This document shows, piece by piece, positions 42,902 through 51,338 of a stretch of 64,000 nt of DNA; position 1 is the stretch's first letter, and the number at the start of each line of letters is the position of its first letter. Location of the stretch: positions 20,746-84,745 of the forward strand of contig JAFRLH010000007.1 of assembly GCA_017431345.1 (NCBI GenBank). Direction: 5' to 3'. The notes beneath the pieces are model-generated. The model made no database searches and was not told the DNA's origin. It worked only from the letters and a program-made list of their open reading frames with translations. Position numbers and translations under genes: made by a program. This stretch comes from Lachnospiraceae bacterium (GTDB lineage Bacteria > Bacillota > Clostridia > Lachnospirales > Lachnospiraceae).

Positions 42902-43852
42902 ATGCAAATCTTAATGACTCTGTTTAAAATTCTGATCTTCCCCGGCGCACTGTTCACCGCCTGTGTGGGACTGTTCCTGGCGGGCATTGACAGAAAGGTG
43001 ATCGCGCATATGCAGAAGCGTATCGGACCGCCGATCCGTCAGCCCATGTATGATTTCTTCAAACTCATGGGCAAGGAGACGATCGTTCCGGCAAGAGCCA
43101 ACAAGCTGGTGTTCCTCGGAGCGCCGATTGCCGGATTTGTAAGCCTTGCGATCGTCATGCTCTTTATCCCGATCTTCGGTTTCACCGCATTTTCGGGAAC
43201 GGCCGACCTGATCGTTATCCTGTATTTCCTTACGATCGGCGGCGTTGCCCTGATCGTGGGCGGATCCTCTTCCGGATCTCCTTATGCGGGGATCGGTATC
43301 TCCCGTGAGATGGTGACGATGATGAGTTATGAGCTGCCCTTCGTACTGGTACTGCTCTCTGTGGCAAGGAAAGTCGGCGGCTCCACGCTTGCCTTCTCCA
43401 TGAACCAGATCGCGGATTATCAGGCAGCCAACGGAAGCCTGCTGTTCTCCTGGAGTATGATCCCGGCTGCCATCGCACTGCTGCTGATCATCCCCGCGGA
43501 AGTCGGCATGCAGCCTTTCGATGTGGCTGAAGCGGAAACGGAAATCTGCGAAGGCCCCCTGATCGAGTATTCAGGCGCCGCGCTCGGTATGTTCAAACTC
43601 AATACGGCTATGAAGATGTGCATCATGACAGGCCTGTTCACCTCCCTGTTCCTGGGCGGCATCAGGACCGGCACTGTGGTATGCGATGCGATCATCTTTG
43701 TCGCTGTCTGCGCAGTGGTAACACTGGTCTGCATCACGACGATTCACGCTGTTACTGCCAGACTGAAGATCGAGCATCTGTTCAGATTCTACTGGACTGT
43801 TGTTGCAGGGCTTGCGCTTTCAAGCCTGATCCTGGTCTGGATGGGACTGTAA
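42902..43852 (+). CDS. NuoH/MbhM-like membrane anchor subunit
   Basis: A 316-residue, eight-helix protein. DRKVIAHMQKRIGPPIRQP is the quinone-site/loop signature of NuoH-type subunits, and EVGMQPFDVAEAETEICEGP the second. It ties the hydrogenase arm to the antiporter module. The stop overlaps the ribosome site of the small-subunit gene. Confidence 0.94.
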   Translation: MQILMTLFKILIFPGALFTACVGLFLAGIDRKVIAHMQKRIGPPIRQPMYDFFKLMGKETIVPARANKLVFLGAPIAGFVSLAIVMLFIPIFGFTAFSGTADLIVILYFLTIGGVALIVGGSSSGSPYAGIGISREMVTMMSYELPFVLVLLSVARKVGGSTLAFSMNQIADYQAANGSLLFSWSMIPAAIALLLIIPAEVGMQPFDVAEAETEICEGPLIEYSGAALGMFKLNTAMKMCIMTGLFTSLFLGGIRTGTVVCDAIIFVAVCAVVTLVCITTIHAVTARLKIEHLFRFYWTVVAGLALSSLILVWMGL

Positions 43853-43864
43853 GGAGGTATGGGA

Positions 43865-44311
43865 ATGTTTAAAAAACTGATCGATAAAAGCGCATCCAAA
43901 TCTCCCTGGCTGTATCATATCAACACAGGCTCCTGCAACGGCTGTGATATCGAGCTCGTAGCCTGCCTGACGCCCAGATATGACGCCGAACGTTTCGGCT
44001 TCAAGCTGGCAGGCTCTCCCAGACATGCGGATATCGTTGTGATCTCGGGCCCCGTGACTTCCCAGTCGAGAGACCGTCTGGTAAGAACGATCGCCCAGGT
44101 GCCGGAACCGAAGTGTGTTGTCACCATCGGTTCGTGCCCGCAGTCCGGCAACGTATTCAAGGGAAGCTACTCGGTAGAAGCACCTGTTGAGAATTTTGTG
44201 CATGTGGATGTCGCCGTGGCCGGCTGCACCCCCAAGCCTGAAGCCATCATGGAAGGGCTGTATACGGCAGCCCTGATCCTGAAAAAGAAGAGGGAGGCGA
44301 TGCACAAATGA
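43865..44311 (+). CDS. Group 4 [NiFe] hydrogenase small subunit (NuoB/MbhJ-like)
   Basis: 148 residues from the ATG at 43865, seven bases after AAGGAGG; an ATG at 43859 abuts the site and is too close. It binds the proximal [4Fe-4S] cluster through GSCNGCD, then GSCPQSGN and AGCTPKPE cysteines. Compact as in Ech, Mbh and NuoB, lacking the medial/distal cluster domain of standard uptake hydrogenases. The stop overlaps the polyferredoxin start. Confidence 0.94.
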   Translation: MFKKLIDKSASKSPWLYHINTGSCNGCDIELVACLTPRYDAERFGFKLAGSPRHADIVVISGPVTSQSRDRLVRTIAQVPEPKCVVTIGSCPQSGNVFKGSYSVEAPVENFVHVDVAVAGCTPKPEAIMEGLYTAALILKKKREAMHK

Positions 44312-45519
44312 TGTTCCCTTATCTGAAAACAGCCCTGACGAATCTTTTCAGACCGGCCAGCACGGAGGTCTTTCCGAATCCCGCTGCGGAAGGTCTTGGA
44401 AAATACAGAGGAAGGATCGCGTTCAATCCCGAATCCTGTGTGGACTGCGGCATGTGCATTAAAGTCTGTTCGCCCGACGCCATTACCCGTACGGCGGTGA
44501 AAGTGGAAGGCGGAGAGAATGTCACAAGGAGTTTTGATCTTACTTCCTGCACATTCTGCGGAACCTGCGCGGATTTCTGTGAAGAAGGCTCGATCCAGAT
44601 GACGAAGGATTACCACATGGTGGCTGAAAATGCAGCCGACCTGGTGGTATCCGGTGTTACCTTCAAGAAAGAGATCGCCGGACATATTTTCTGCGACCTG
44701 TCCGGATGTATCTTCTGCGGACTCTGCGCAAAGAACTGCCCGGAGAAGACCATTACGGTCGACCGCAAGACCAAGACCTGGCGCATCAATTACGAGCACT
44801 GCATCAAGTGCGGAAAATGTATCGACAAGTGCCCGAAGAAGATCCTTTCCTTCTCGGAAGAAGAGATGGTCTATCCGGAGCCTGCGGCTGCGCCTGAGGC
44901 AGCAGCAGGAGCAGCGGCAGCTGCAAAGCCTGCAGCGCCGAAGAAGCCTGCAAAGCCGAAGAATCCGCCGCAGTATACGGAAGGCGGAGACGACCAGCTC
45001 GTATGTGATATTGCGAACTGCATCTATTGCGGGATCTGCAAGAAGAACTGCCCTGCGGAAGCGCTTACCGTTGACCGCAAGGAAAAGGTCTGGAAAGTCG
45101 ATCACGACGCCTGTATCGGCTGCGGACTGTGCATAGACAACTGCCCGAAGAAGGTGCTGAGCTTCGGTGTGCCGGCTGAAGGCGAAGCGGAAGAAGCAGC
45201 GGCAGCGCCTGCTGCCGCGGAAGCTGCGCCGGCTGAGAAAGCCGCACCCGCCGCGGAGGCGAAGCCCGCGGAGGCGGCGGCTGCCGCACCGGCGGAGCCC
45301 GAAGGGCCGCCGCCGGAGTATTCCGAAGCGGAATACGGCCAGCTCGTCTGTCATCTGAAAGACTGCATCTACTGCGGCATCTGTGCGAAGAACTGCCCGA
45401 TGGATGCGCTGACGGTGGACCGCAAGACGAAGACCTGGAAGGTCGATTATGACAAGTGCGTGATGTGCGCGATCTGCAATGACAAGTGCCCGAAGCATGC
45501 ACTGGATTTTAAAGGCTGA
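44308..45519 (+). CDS. Polyferredoxin with eight [4Fe-4S] motifs (extended MbhN/NuoI-like subunit)
   Basis: A 403-residue protein. Residues 1-120 resemble the NuoI/MbhN subunit with two CxxCxxCxxxC motifs (C44-C54, C81-C91). Three repeats of a two-cluster ferredoxin follow: C134-C144 and C165-C175; C238-C248 and C269-C279; C353-C363 and C384-C394. Each repeat contains the phrase TVDRK-x-K-x-W between its clusters and one extra cysteine five residues before the first motif (C129, C233, C348). Ala/Pro/Lys- and Ala/Pro/Glu-rich linkers (about 190-228 and 288-340) separate them. Known MbhN subunits are near 140 residues with two clusters. The extra domains may be a tethered electron wire or docking arms for soluble ferredoxin (inference). 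Last gene of the operon, followed by a terminator. Confidence 0.93.
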   Translation: MMFPYLKTALTNLFRPASTEVFPNPAAEGLGKYRGRIAFNPESCVDCGMCIKVCSPDAITRTAVKVEGGENVTRSFDLTSCTFCGTCADFCEEGSIQMTKDYHMVAENAADLVVSGVTFKKEIAGHIFCDLSGCIFCGLCAKNCPEKTITVDRKTKTWRINYEHCIKCGKCIDKCPKKILSFSEEEMVYPEPAAAPEAAAGAAAAAKPAAPKKPAKPKNPPQYTEGGDDQLVCDIANCIYCGICKKNCPAEALTVDRKEKVWKVDHDACIGCGLCIDNCPKKVLSFGVPAEGEAEEAAAAPAAAEAAPAEKAAPAAEAKPAEAAAAAPAEPEGPPPEYSEAEYGQLVCHLKDCIYCGICAKNCPMDALTVDRKTKTWKVDYDKCVMCAICNDKCPKHALDFKG

Positions 45520-45541
45520 TCATTAACAGCCGGATTTTCTG

Positions 45542-45570
45542 ACAGCCCTGCGTAAAGCAGGGCTGTTTTT
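45542..45570 (+). terminator. Terminator of the hydrogenase operon
   Basis: Stem ACAGCCCTGC/GCAGGGCTGT with loop GTAAA followed by TTTTT. Confidence 0.93.
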
Positions 45571-45632
45571 ATGCCATGGAAAGTCCGGCACAGAAAGACA
45601 GGAAAACGCACCTCAATAAGTATCCGATGCGG

Positions 45633-45660
45633 TTGCCAAAAACCTGAATTATGTTAAGAT
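45633..45660 (+). promoter_or_regulatory. Promoter of the second two-component operon
   Basis: -35 TTGCCA (45633-45638), 16-base spacer, -10 TAAGAT (45655-45660). Confidence 0.6.
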
Positions 45661-45695
45661 AGGCAGAGGGGGAAGTTTGGAAAGGCGGTGTATTC

Positions 45696-46394
45696 ATGAG
45701 CAGGATCCTTGTTGTGGATGATGAAGAAAAGATCCGTGCCGTAATCAGAGAGTACTGTGAGTTCAACAAATATGAAGTGACGGAAGCCGCGGACGGCATG
45801 GAGGCCGTGGAACTCTGCAGGAAGAATGATTTCGATGCGATCATACTGGATATCATGCTGCCGAAACTCGACGGCTTTTCCGCATGCAGACAGATCCGGG
45901 AGGAAAAGGATATTCCCGTGATCATGCTTTCCGCCAGAGGCGAGGAATACGACAAGCTCTTCGGCTTTGAACTCGGGATCGATGATTATATCGTAAAGCC
46001 GTTCTCACCGGTCGAACTGATGGCCCGGCTTAAAGTGGTTCTCAGACGCCATGATACCCGTGAGCGTTCGGATCATCCGCAGAACGACCGGTATGAATTT
46101 GACGGCCTGGTCATTGACATGGCTAGGCGGAGCATTGCGGTGGACGGACAGTCAGTGGCGCTGGCGCCGAAGGATGCGGAACTTCTGTTTTATCTTGTAA
46201 GGAACCGGGGAAAGCTGCTTTCCCGTGAAAAGATCCTGACAGATGTCTGGGGCTATGAATTCTTCGGCAATGACAGGGTCGTGGATACCCATATCCGCAC
46301 CATCAGGAACTGTCTGGGAAGATACAGGGATTTCCTGACAACGCACAGGAACAGGGGATACCGATTTGAGGCGCCGGGCGGAGACGGATCATGA
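45696..46394 (+). CDS. OmpR/PhoB-family response regulator
   Basis: A 232-residue regulator with receiver acidic residues in VVDDEEK, phospho-acceptor in IILDIMLPKLDGF, IMLSARGEEYDKLFGF, and IDDYIVKPFS, then a C-terminal winged helix (NRGKLLSREKILTDVWGY ... RTIRNCLGRY). It overlaps the kinase gene by 4 bases. It lies downstream of the hydrogenase terminator with its own promoter, so a link to hydrogenase control is not implied by transcription. Confidence 0.92.
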   Translation: MSRILVVDDEEKIRAVIREYCEFNKYEVTEAADGMEAVELCRKNDFDAIILDIMLPKLDGFSACRQIREEKDIPVIMLSARGEEYDKLFGFELGIDDYIVKPFSPVELMARLKVVLRRHDTRERSDHPQNDRYEFDGLVIDMARRSIAVDGQSVALAPKDAELLFYLVRNRGKLLSREKILTDVWGYEFFGNDRVVDTHIRTIRNCLGRYRDFLTTHRNRGYRFEAPGGDGS

Positions 46395-47797
46395 GAAAAC
46401 TGCAGAACAGGACATGGGCGATCTTTGCTGTTTTTTCGATCGCCGTCATTGGGCTGGCATGGGGCTTTCAGGCGCTGGCATTCAGCCGCCTTTACTACAG
46501 ACAGGAGCTTGAGAGAATCGGGGAACTTGGAAATACGATCTCGGAACGCTGGAAACATGTGCGTTTTTCGCAGCCGGTATCCATCCGGTTCTATGAAGAC
46601 GAGATCCCGGTGAGGATCTTCAACAGGGCGGGTGCCAAGACCGTGGACGAGATCGAAGCCAGTCAGGATCCGGATCCGCTGGGTCCCTGGCAGTTCATTG
46701 TAAAATATGAAGCATCCGGAAAGGATGTTTATATCAACACGGAAAGGGACGAGCATCCGGATACCGAGTTTATTGTCTACGGACGCAGGCTGGACAATCC
46801 TGTAAATCCGGACAGCAGTCTGTACGTTTATATCGTGGATCCGCTCGGTTCTCTGCACTCAGTGAGGATCCTCCTGAGGCAGCAGCTTCTGCTGATCGGA
46901 GTGATCTCGATCCTGCTTGCAGTGATCCTTTCGTATTTCATGGCATTCTCCGTGGCAAAGCCGATCGTGGATCTGACGGAAAAAGCCGGCAGACTTGCCC
47001 AGGGGGATTATTCCGTAAGGTTCAGCCGGTATAATATAGAAGAGATCCAGAAGCTTTCCGACACGCTGAACGACGCCACGGAAAAGCTGGCCAGGATCGA
47101 TGAAACAAAGAACAATCTCCTGGCAAGCGTCTCGCATGATCTGCGTACACCGCTCACCATGATCAAAGCCTATGCGGAGATGATCAGGGATCTGTCCTGG
47201 AGCAATGAAGAAAAGAGGAACGAACATATCCGCATCATTCTGGAGGAAAGTGACTGGATGTCAGCCCTGATCACGGACATCCTCGAATACGCCCGGATCA
47301 GATCCGGTACAATGGCATATGAGATGCGGGTCATGGATCTGGCCGGCCTGACGGATATCTGCGCGGACAGGTTCCGCGATGCAACGGTGCAACACGGCAA
47401 AAATATTGCGATCGACTGGGAGAATCCGGGATACCGCCCTGTCTGGGGAGATATCAACAGGATACAGCGGGTCATGAACAATCTTCTGGACAATGCAGTC
47501 AAATTTTCCGAAGAAAACGGCATGATCCATATCAGGATCAGCTGTACGGAGGAAGGAAATACGGTATGGGAAGTCAGGGATCACGGGCCGGGCATTGCGC
47601 CGGAGAATCTCGAATCGATCTGGGATATGTATTTTACCAGAGATAAGAGTGAACCCAGAAAGAGCGGAGGAACAGGCCTGGGCCTGTCGATCGCGAGAGG
47701 GATCCTTGCTGCGCACGGCGCAAAATATGGAGTCCGCAGCACACCGGGAGAAGGGTCGGTATTCTGGTTCTCGATGAAGACGGAAAAAGAACGATGA
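46391..47797 (+). CDS. Sensor histidine kinase with HAMP domain
   Basis: A 468-residue kinase: membrane helix about 11-32, extracytoplasmic domain about 33-160, second helix about 160-183, HAMP (VAKPIVDLTEKAGRLAQGDY), HisKA with SVSHDLRTPLTMIKA, and HATPase_c with NNLLDNAVKFSEE and GGTGLGLSIARGIL. Pairs with the overlapping response-regulator gene. Input unknown; the sensor domain has no familiar motif. Confidence 0.92.
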   Translation: MRKLQNRTWAIFAVFSIAVIGLAWGFQALAFSRLYYRQELERIGELGNTISERWKHVRFSQPVSIRFYEDEIPVRIFNRAGAKTVDEIEASQDPDPLGPWQFIVKYEASGKDVYINTERDEHPDTEFIVYGRRLDNPVNPDSSLYVYIVDPLGSLHSVRILLRQQLLLIGVISILLAVILSYFMAFSVAKPIVDLTEKAGRLAQGDYSVRFSRYNIEEIQKLSDTLNDATEKLARIDETKNNLLASVSHDLRTPLTMIKAYAEMIRDLSWSNEEKRNEHIRIILEESDWMSALITDILEYARIRSGTMAYEMRVMDLAGLTDICADRFRDATVQHGKNIAIDWENPGYRPVWGDINRIQRVMNNLLDNAVKFSEENGMIHIRISCTEEGNTVWEVRDHGPGIAPENLESIWDMYFTRDKSEPRKSGGTGLGLSIARGILAAHGAKYGVRSTPGEGSVFWFSMKTEKER

Positions 47798-47854
47798 GAC
47801 CCGGGGAAGAACGGGTGGAAGAGACCGCCGGACCCCCTTGCTTTAAAGAGAAGG

Positions 47855-47891
47855 AAGAGAGTTTCATTTATATGAATGAAACTCTCTTTTT
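47855..47891 (+). terminator. Terminator of the two-component operon
   Basis: Long perfect stem AAGAGAGTTTCATT/AATGAAACTCTCTT with loop TATATG and a T tract. The following about 120 bases are AT-rich and hold no gene. Confidence 0.88.
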
Positions 47892-48012
47892 GACTATATG
47901 TGCGAAACGGTTTTCAAAATGATTAAAATATTTATTAAATATGATGAAATATGTTAAAAATAATGTCGAATAAGTAATTTTGCACATATATACGAATACT
48001 GTCCTGTATTTA

Positions 48013-48041
48013 TTGAACCGGGAAAGAATTCGTGCTAAATT
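48013..48041 (+). promoter_or_regulatory. Promoter of the liv operon
   Basis: -35 TTGAAC (48013-48018), 17-base spacer ending TGC, -10 TAAATT (48036-48041). Confidence 0.6.
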
Positions 48042-48092
48042 ATAGACATAGGCTGAGCAGATCTCAGCGAAAATGATAAGGAGGGTTTATCA

Positions 48093-49337
48093 ATGAAGAA
48101 AACACGCAGGTTTCTGGCAATCATGCTTGCTGCAGTAATGGCATTCGCAATGGTGCCCGCGCAGGCACAGGCTGCAGGCGAAGAGATCCCGATCGGTGCG
48201 GTGCTTCCTCTTACCGGTTCTTCAACAGGTGAATTCCTGAAGGCCGCCATGGAAGTGGCAGAGGATATCGTAAACAATTCCCATGACCTTGACTGGGATC
48301 TTGCCAAGAATGAAGGTATTCTTGACGGACAGAAGATCAAGATCTCCTTTGCCGATCATCAGGCAAGTGCAGATCTTGCAACAACAGAAGCAGCAAAACT
48401 CCTTGATGACGGCGTAGTCGCCATCACCGGTGCATACAACTCGGGCTGCTCCGCTTCCGTTGCGACACAGGCCCTTGAGTACGGCATCCCCATGGTATGC
48501 GGTTCTTCCTCTTCCGCATCCCTGACAGACGGCACGACCTATGCATTCGGCTCCATCTTCAACAGAGTCGCTGCAAACGATGAACAGGAATCCATCGAGT
48601 TCTTCGAGTATCTGAAGCTCCTGAACGAGAAATACAATGCAGGCATCAAGAAAGTCTCCATCGCCTGGATCAACAACGCTTACGGTATCCATGCTGATGA
48701 GATGTTCCAGAAGTATGCAAAAGAGAACGGCTTTGAAGTAGCTGCCAGCGTTTCCTATGAAGCGACTGCGACCTCCTTCGATACCGAGGCAGCCCAGATC
48801 AAGGATTCCGGCGCAGACGCCGTCTTCCAGGCTTCCTACATCGGCGACCTGACCCTGTTCGCACAGGCTTACAGCTCGCTTGAATACAACCCCAAGGCGA
48901 TCGTATGCTACTGCGGCGGTTTCCAGGATGCTTCCTTCGCGAAGGTCGCAACAGATCTCGGCGTGAACGCTTATGCCGGCGGCCAGGCCTGCACAGCCCA
49001 GCTTTCCGACAAGCTTCCCGTATTCGCCTATGTCAATGAGCTTTACAAAGCAAAGACCGGTCAGGATATCGACGGACCCGCTCTTGAGGAGTTCGCTTCC
49101 ATCATCATCGCTGCCCAGGCCATCCAGGCTGCAGGATCCACCGATCCCGAAGCAGTCAATGCTGCTCTGAAGGCAAATGAGTTCGAGGCACCTTATCTGA
49201 TCACCCAGAAGGTACACTTTGACGCGAACGGCCAGAACGATATCATGCCCGCTGTAGTGACCCAGCTGATCGACGGCAAGTATGAGGTAGTCTATCCCGT
49301 CAACGATTTCACAACTTCCGAACCCGATGTCAAATAA
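48093..49337 (+). CDS. livJ: Branched-chain amino acid ABC transporter substrate-binding protein
   Basis: A 414-residue periplasmic-binding-fold protein of the LivJ/leucine-binding family, with IPIGAVLPLTGSSTGEF at the start of the mature part and VAITGAYNSGCSASV. The signal peptide (1-27) ends in AQAQA-A, a signal peptidase I site, and there is no lipobox cysteine. Gram-positive binding proteins of this family usually are lipoproteins, so retention must work otherwise. Strong AAGGAGGG ribosome site. A hairpin separates it from livH, which should make it more abundant than the permease. Confidence 0.92.
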   Translation: MKKTRRFLAIMLAAVMAFAMVPAQAQAAGEEIPIGAVLPLTGSSTGEFLKAAMEVAEDIVNNSHDLDWDLAKNEGILDGQKIKISFADHQASADLATTEAAKLLDDGVVAITGAYNSGCSASVATQALEYGIPMVCGSSSSASLTDGTTYAFGSIFNRVAANDEQESIEFFEYLKLLNEKYNAGIKKVSIAWINNAYGIHADEMFQKYAKENGFEVAASVSYEATATSFDTEAAQIKDSGADAVFQASYIGDLTLFAQAYSSLEYNPKAIVCYCGGFQDASFAKVATDLGVNAYAGGQACTAQLSDKLPVFAYVNELYKAKTGQDIDGPALEEFASIIIAAQAIQAAGSTDPEAVNAALKANEFEAPYLITQKVHFDANGQNDIMPAVVTQLIDGKYEVVYPVNDFTTSEPDVK

Positions 49338-49381
49338 GGATGGCATAAAAGGGATCCTATCTTAAGATCAACTAAAAACGA

Positions 49382-49415
49382 GCGGGCTGACAGATTTCCT
49401 GCCGGCCCGCTTTTG
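49382..49415 (+). terminator. Intercistronic hairpin after livJ (attenuator)
   Basis: Stem GCGGGC..CAG/CTG..GCCCGC followed by TTTTG, between livJ and livH. It likely lets some transcription through. Confidence 0.65.
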
Positions 49416-49455
49416 CAGAACGGAACTTTGGTTCCCTCACGAAGGCGGAGAGAAA

Positions 49456-50310
49456 ATGACAGGACAGATCATAATCAACGGTATACTGAACGGCTTCGTA
49501 TACGCACTGGTAGCCGTCGGCCTCAGCCTTACCTGGGGCGTTATGGATATCGTGAACTTTGCCCATGGTGAATTCCTGCTGTGGGGCATGTACGGGGCAT
49601 TCTGGATCTGGGCTCTGATTGGGCTTGATCCGCTGCTCTCGCTGCCGATCATAGTAGTGCTGATCTTCATACTGGGCGTGCTCACGTATCTGATCGTGGT
49701 ACGGCGTGTGCTGAATGCCCCCGGTCTTACGGCCCTTCTGGCCACTTTCGGTCTGAGCATGGTGCTCAAGAACCTGACGCAGTTTTTCTGGACAGCCAAC
49801 TACAGGAATGTGACGAATCCGCTTGTCAGCAATCAGAGTATCAAGATTGCGGGCATGTTTATCCGTCAGGACTATGTGGTGGCTGCTGCCGGCGCACTTC
49901 TGATCACCATACTTGTTATGACCTTCATGAACAAGACAAAAACAGGTGTTGCCATAAAGGCTACCTCGATGAATAAACAGGCGGCACAGCTGATGGGCAT
50001 CGATACAAATAAGATCTATGCGATTACCTTCGGCCTTTCCGGCGCATGTGTAGGTGCAGCTGCGGCGCTGATGGCAAGCTTCACACCGATCTATCCCGAA
50101 GCATGTGCGCTTTACAGCACGCTCGCTTTCGTCATCGTGGCGCTCGGCGGATTCGGAAACATCAAGGGCGCGCTTTTTGCGGGACTGATCATCGGTGTCG
50201 CGGAAGCGCTCGGAGGCTACTTTATCGGGACATCCTATAAGTATATGGTAGTCTTCCTTATCTATCTGGTTGTCATCCAGATCAGGCCGAGGGGGTTGTT
50301 CGGATGGTAA
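49456..50310 (+). CDS. livH: Branched-chain amino acid ABC transporter permease LivH
   Basis: A 284-residue, about eight-helix permease with GILNGFVYALVAVGLSLTWG at the N-terminus, the family GVAIKATSMNKQAAQLMGI cytoplasmic loop and GGFGNIKGALFAGLIIG near the end. Overlaps livM by 7 bases. Forms the membrane heterodimer with LivM. Confidence 0.93.
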   Translation: MTGQIIINGILNGFVYALVAVGLSLTWGVMDIVNFAHGEFLLWGMYGAFWIWALIGLDPLLSLPIIVVLIFILGVLTYLIVVRRVLNAPGLTALLATFGLSMVLKNLTQFFWTANYRNVTNPLVSNQSIKIAGMFIRQDYVVAAAGALLITILVMTFMNKTKTGVAIKATSMNKQAAQLMGIDTNKIYAITFGLSGACVGAAAALMASFTPIYPEACALYSTLAFVIVALGGFGNIKGALFAGLIIGVAEALGGYFIGTSYKYMVVFLIYLVVIQIRPRGLFGW

Positions 50311-51338
50311 CATTAATGAAAAAATACAGCCTTGCGCTGATCATGCTGGCAGCTTTTATCATCATCCCGCTTACCATCGGCAGGACTACAGATGTACATA
50401 ACGTGATCATTTATATCCTGATCTATGCGATGGTGGGCGAAGCGTGGAACCTGATCACCGGCTTTACCGGACAGACTTCCTTCGGCCATGCCGCCTATTT
50501 CGGAATCGGCGCTTATACGTCAACGGTCATGCTGGAGTATTTCCACATTACACCCTGGATCGGGATGATCGTGGGCGGTCTCATTGCTGCTGCGCTGGCT
50601 TTTGTGATCAATTTCCAGATGTTCAAACTGAAAGGACACTATTTTGCCATCGCTACGCTCTGTGTGGCGGAGATCCTGAAGACCATTTTCAGCAAATGGA
50701 CCTGGGTTGGCGCCGGAGACGGCATCGCCCTGACTCCGATCAGTGCGCTGATTCCCGAAGCAGGGAAGAGCGCCATGGGAAAACTCGCGTGGCTGTCTCT
50801 GGATGTCAGGAACCGCCTGCCGTTCCTTTTCACTACGCTCGCGATGTTCTGCCTGATCTTTATCATCTGTGCAGCGCTTGAGAATTCAAGGATCGGTTTC
50901 TACTGGAAGGCCATCCGGGAAAGCCATGAGGTAGCGGAGTCGATCGGCATCAATCCCAGAAACTATAAACTTCTGGCAATGTGCCTCAGCGCGTTCTTTG
51001 CCGCCATCGGCGGAACGTTCTTCGCACAGTTCTTCAAATACATCGATGCGATCACCGTATTCCCGCTGAGCGTATCCATGATCTTCGTGCTGGTAACGGT
51101 CCTGGGAGGTCTGGGAAATGTTTACGGCCCGATCATCGGCGCCATCATCTATTATTCCCTTGACCTTCTCATGAGACGACTTACCGGAAGCTCCGGCAGC
51201 GGTCTTGACCAGATCGTTTTCGGTGCGCTGATCGTACTGGTAACATGCACGGAGCCCCGCGGAATCATGGGCCTGGTAGACCGGGTGCGCATGAAGATGG
51301 GCAATCAGGAAAAACGTGGAGGTGAAAAGAATGAGTGA
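50304..51338 (+). CDS. livM: Branched-chain amino acid ABC transporter permease LivM
   Basis: A 344-residue permease with GFTGQTSFGHAAYFGIGAYT, the cytoplasmic coupling loop WKAIRESHEVAESIGINPRNYK and VTVLGGLGNVYGPIIGA. An alternative start at 50316 would remove four residues. Its stop overlaps livG. Confidence 0.93.
   Translation: MVTLMKKYSLALIMLAAFIIIPLTIGRTTDVHNVIIYILIYAMVGEAWNLITGFTGQTSFGHAAYFGIGAYTSTVMLEYFHITPWIGMIVGGLIAAALAFVINFQMFKLKGHYFAIATLCVAEILKTIFSKWTWVGAGDGIALTPISALIPEAGKSAMGKLAWLSLDVRNRLPFLFTTLAMFCLIFIICAALENSRIGFYWKAIRESHEVAESIGINPRNYKLLAMCLSAFFAAIGGTFFAQFFKYIDAITVFPLSVSMIFVLVTVLGGLGNVYGPIIGAIIYYSLDLLMRRLTGSSGSGLDQIVFGALIVLVTCTEPRGIMGLVDRVRMKMGNQEKRGGEKNE

Noticed and set aside
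44880-45340. Ala/Pro-rich repeats within the polyferredoxin gene as a DNA repeat array or sequencing artefact
   Set aside because: The repeats keep frame, the cysteine motifs are intact in each unit, and the copies differ at many positions, consistent with old protein-domain duplication.
44167-45498. 443-codon minus-strand frame opposite the polyferredoxin
   Set aside because: Its Arg/Leu-rich repeats simply mirror the Cys/Ala-rich ferredoxin repeats; no ribosome site.
36954-45519. Complex I (NADH dehydrogenase) or Mbx/Mbs sulfur reductase instead of hydrogenase
   Set aside because: Both CxxC nickel-binding pairs are present in the large subunit, hyp genes are adjacent, and no NADH-binding NuoE/F genes are present.
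48222-49346. 374-codon minus-strand frame opposite livJ
   Set aside because: Cys/Asp/Leu-rich shadow of a clear binding-protein gene.
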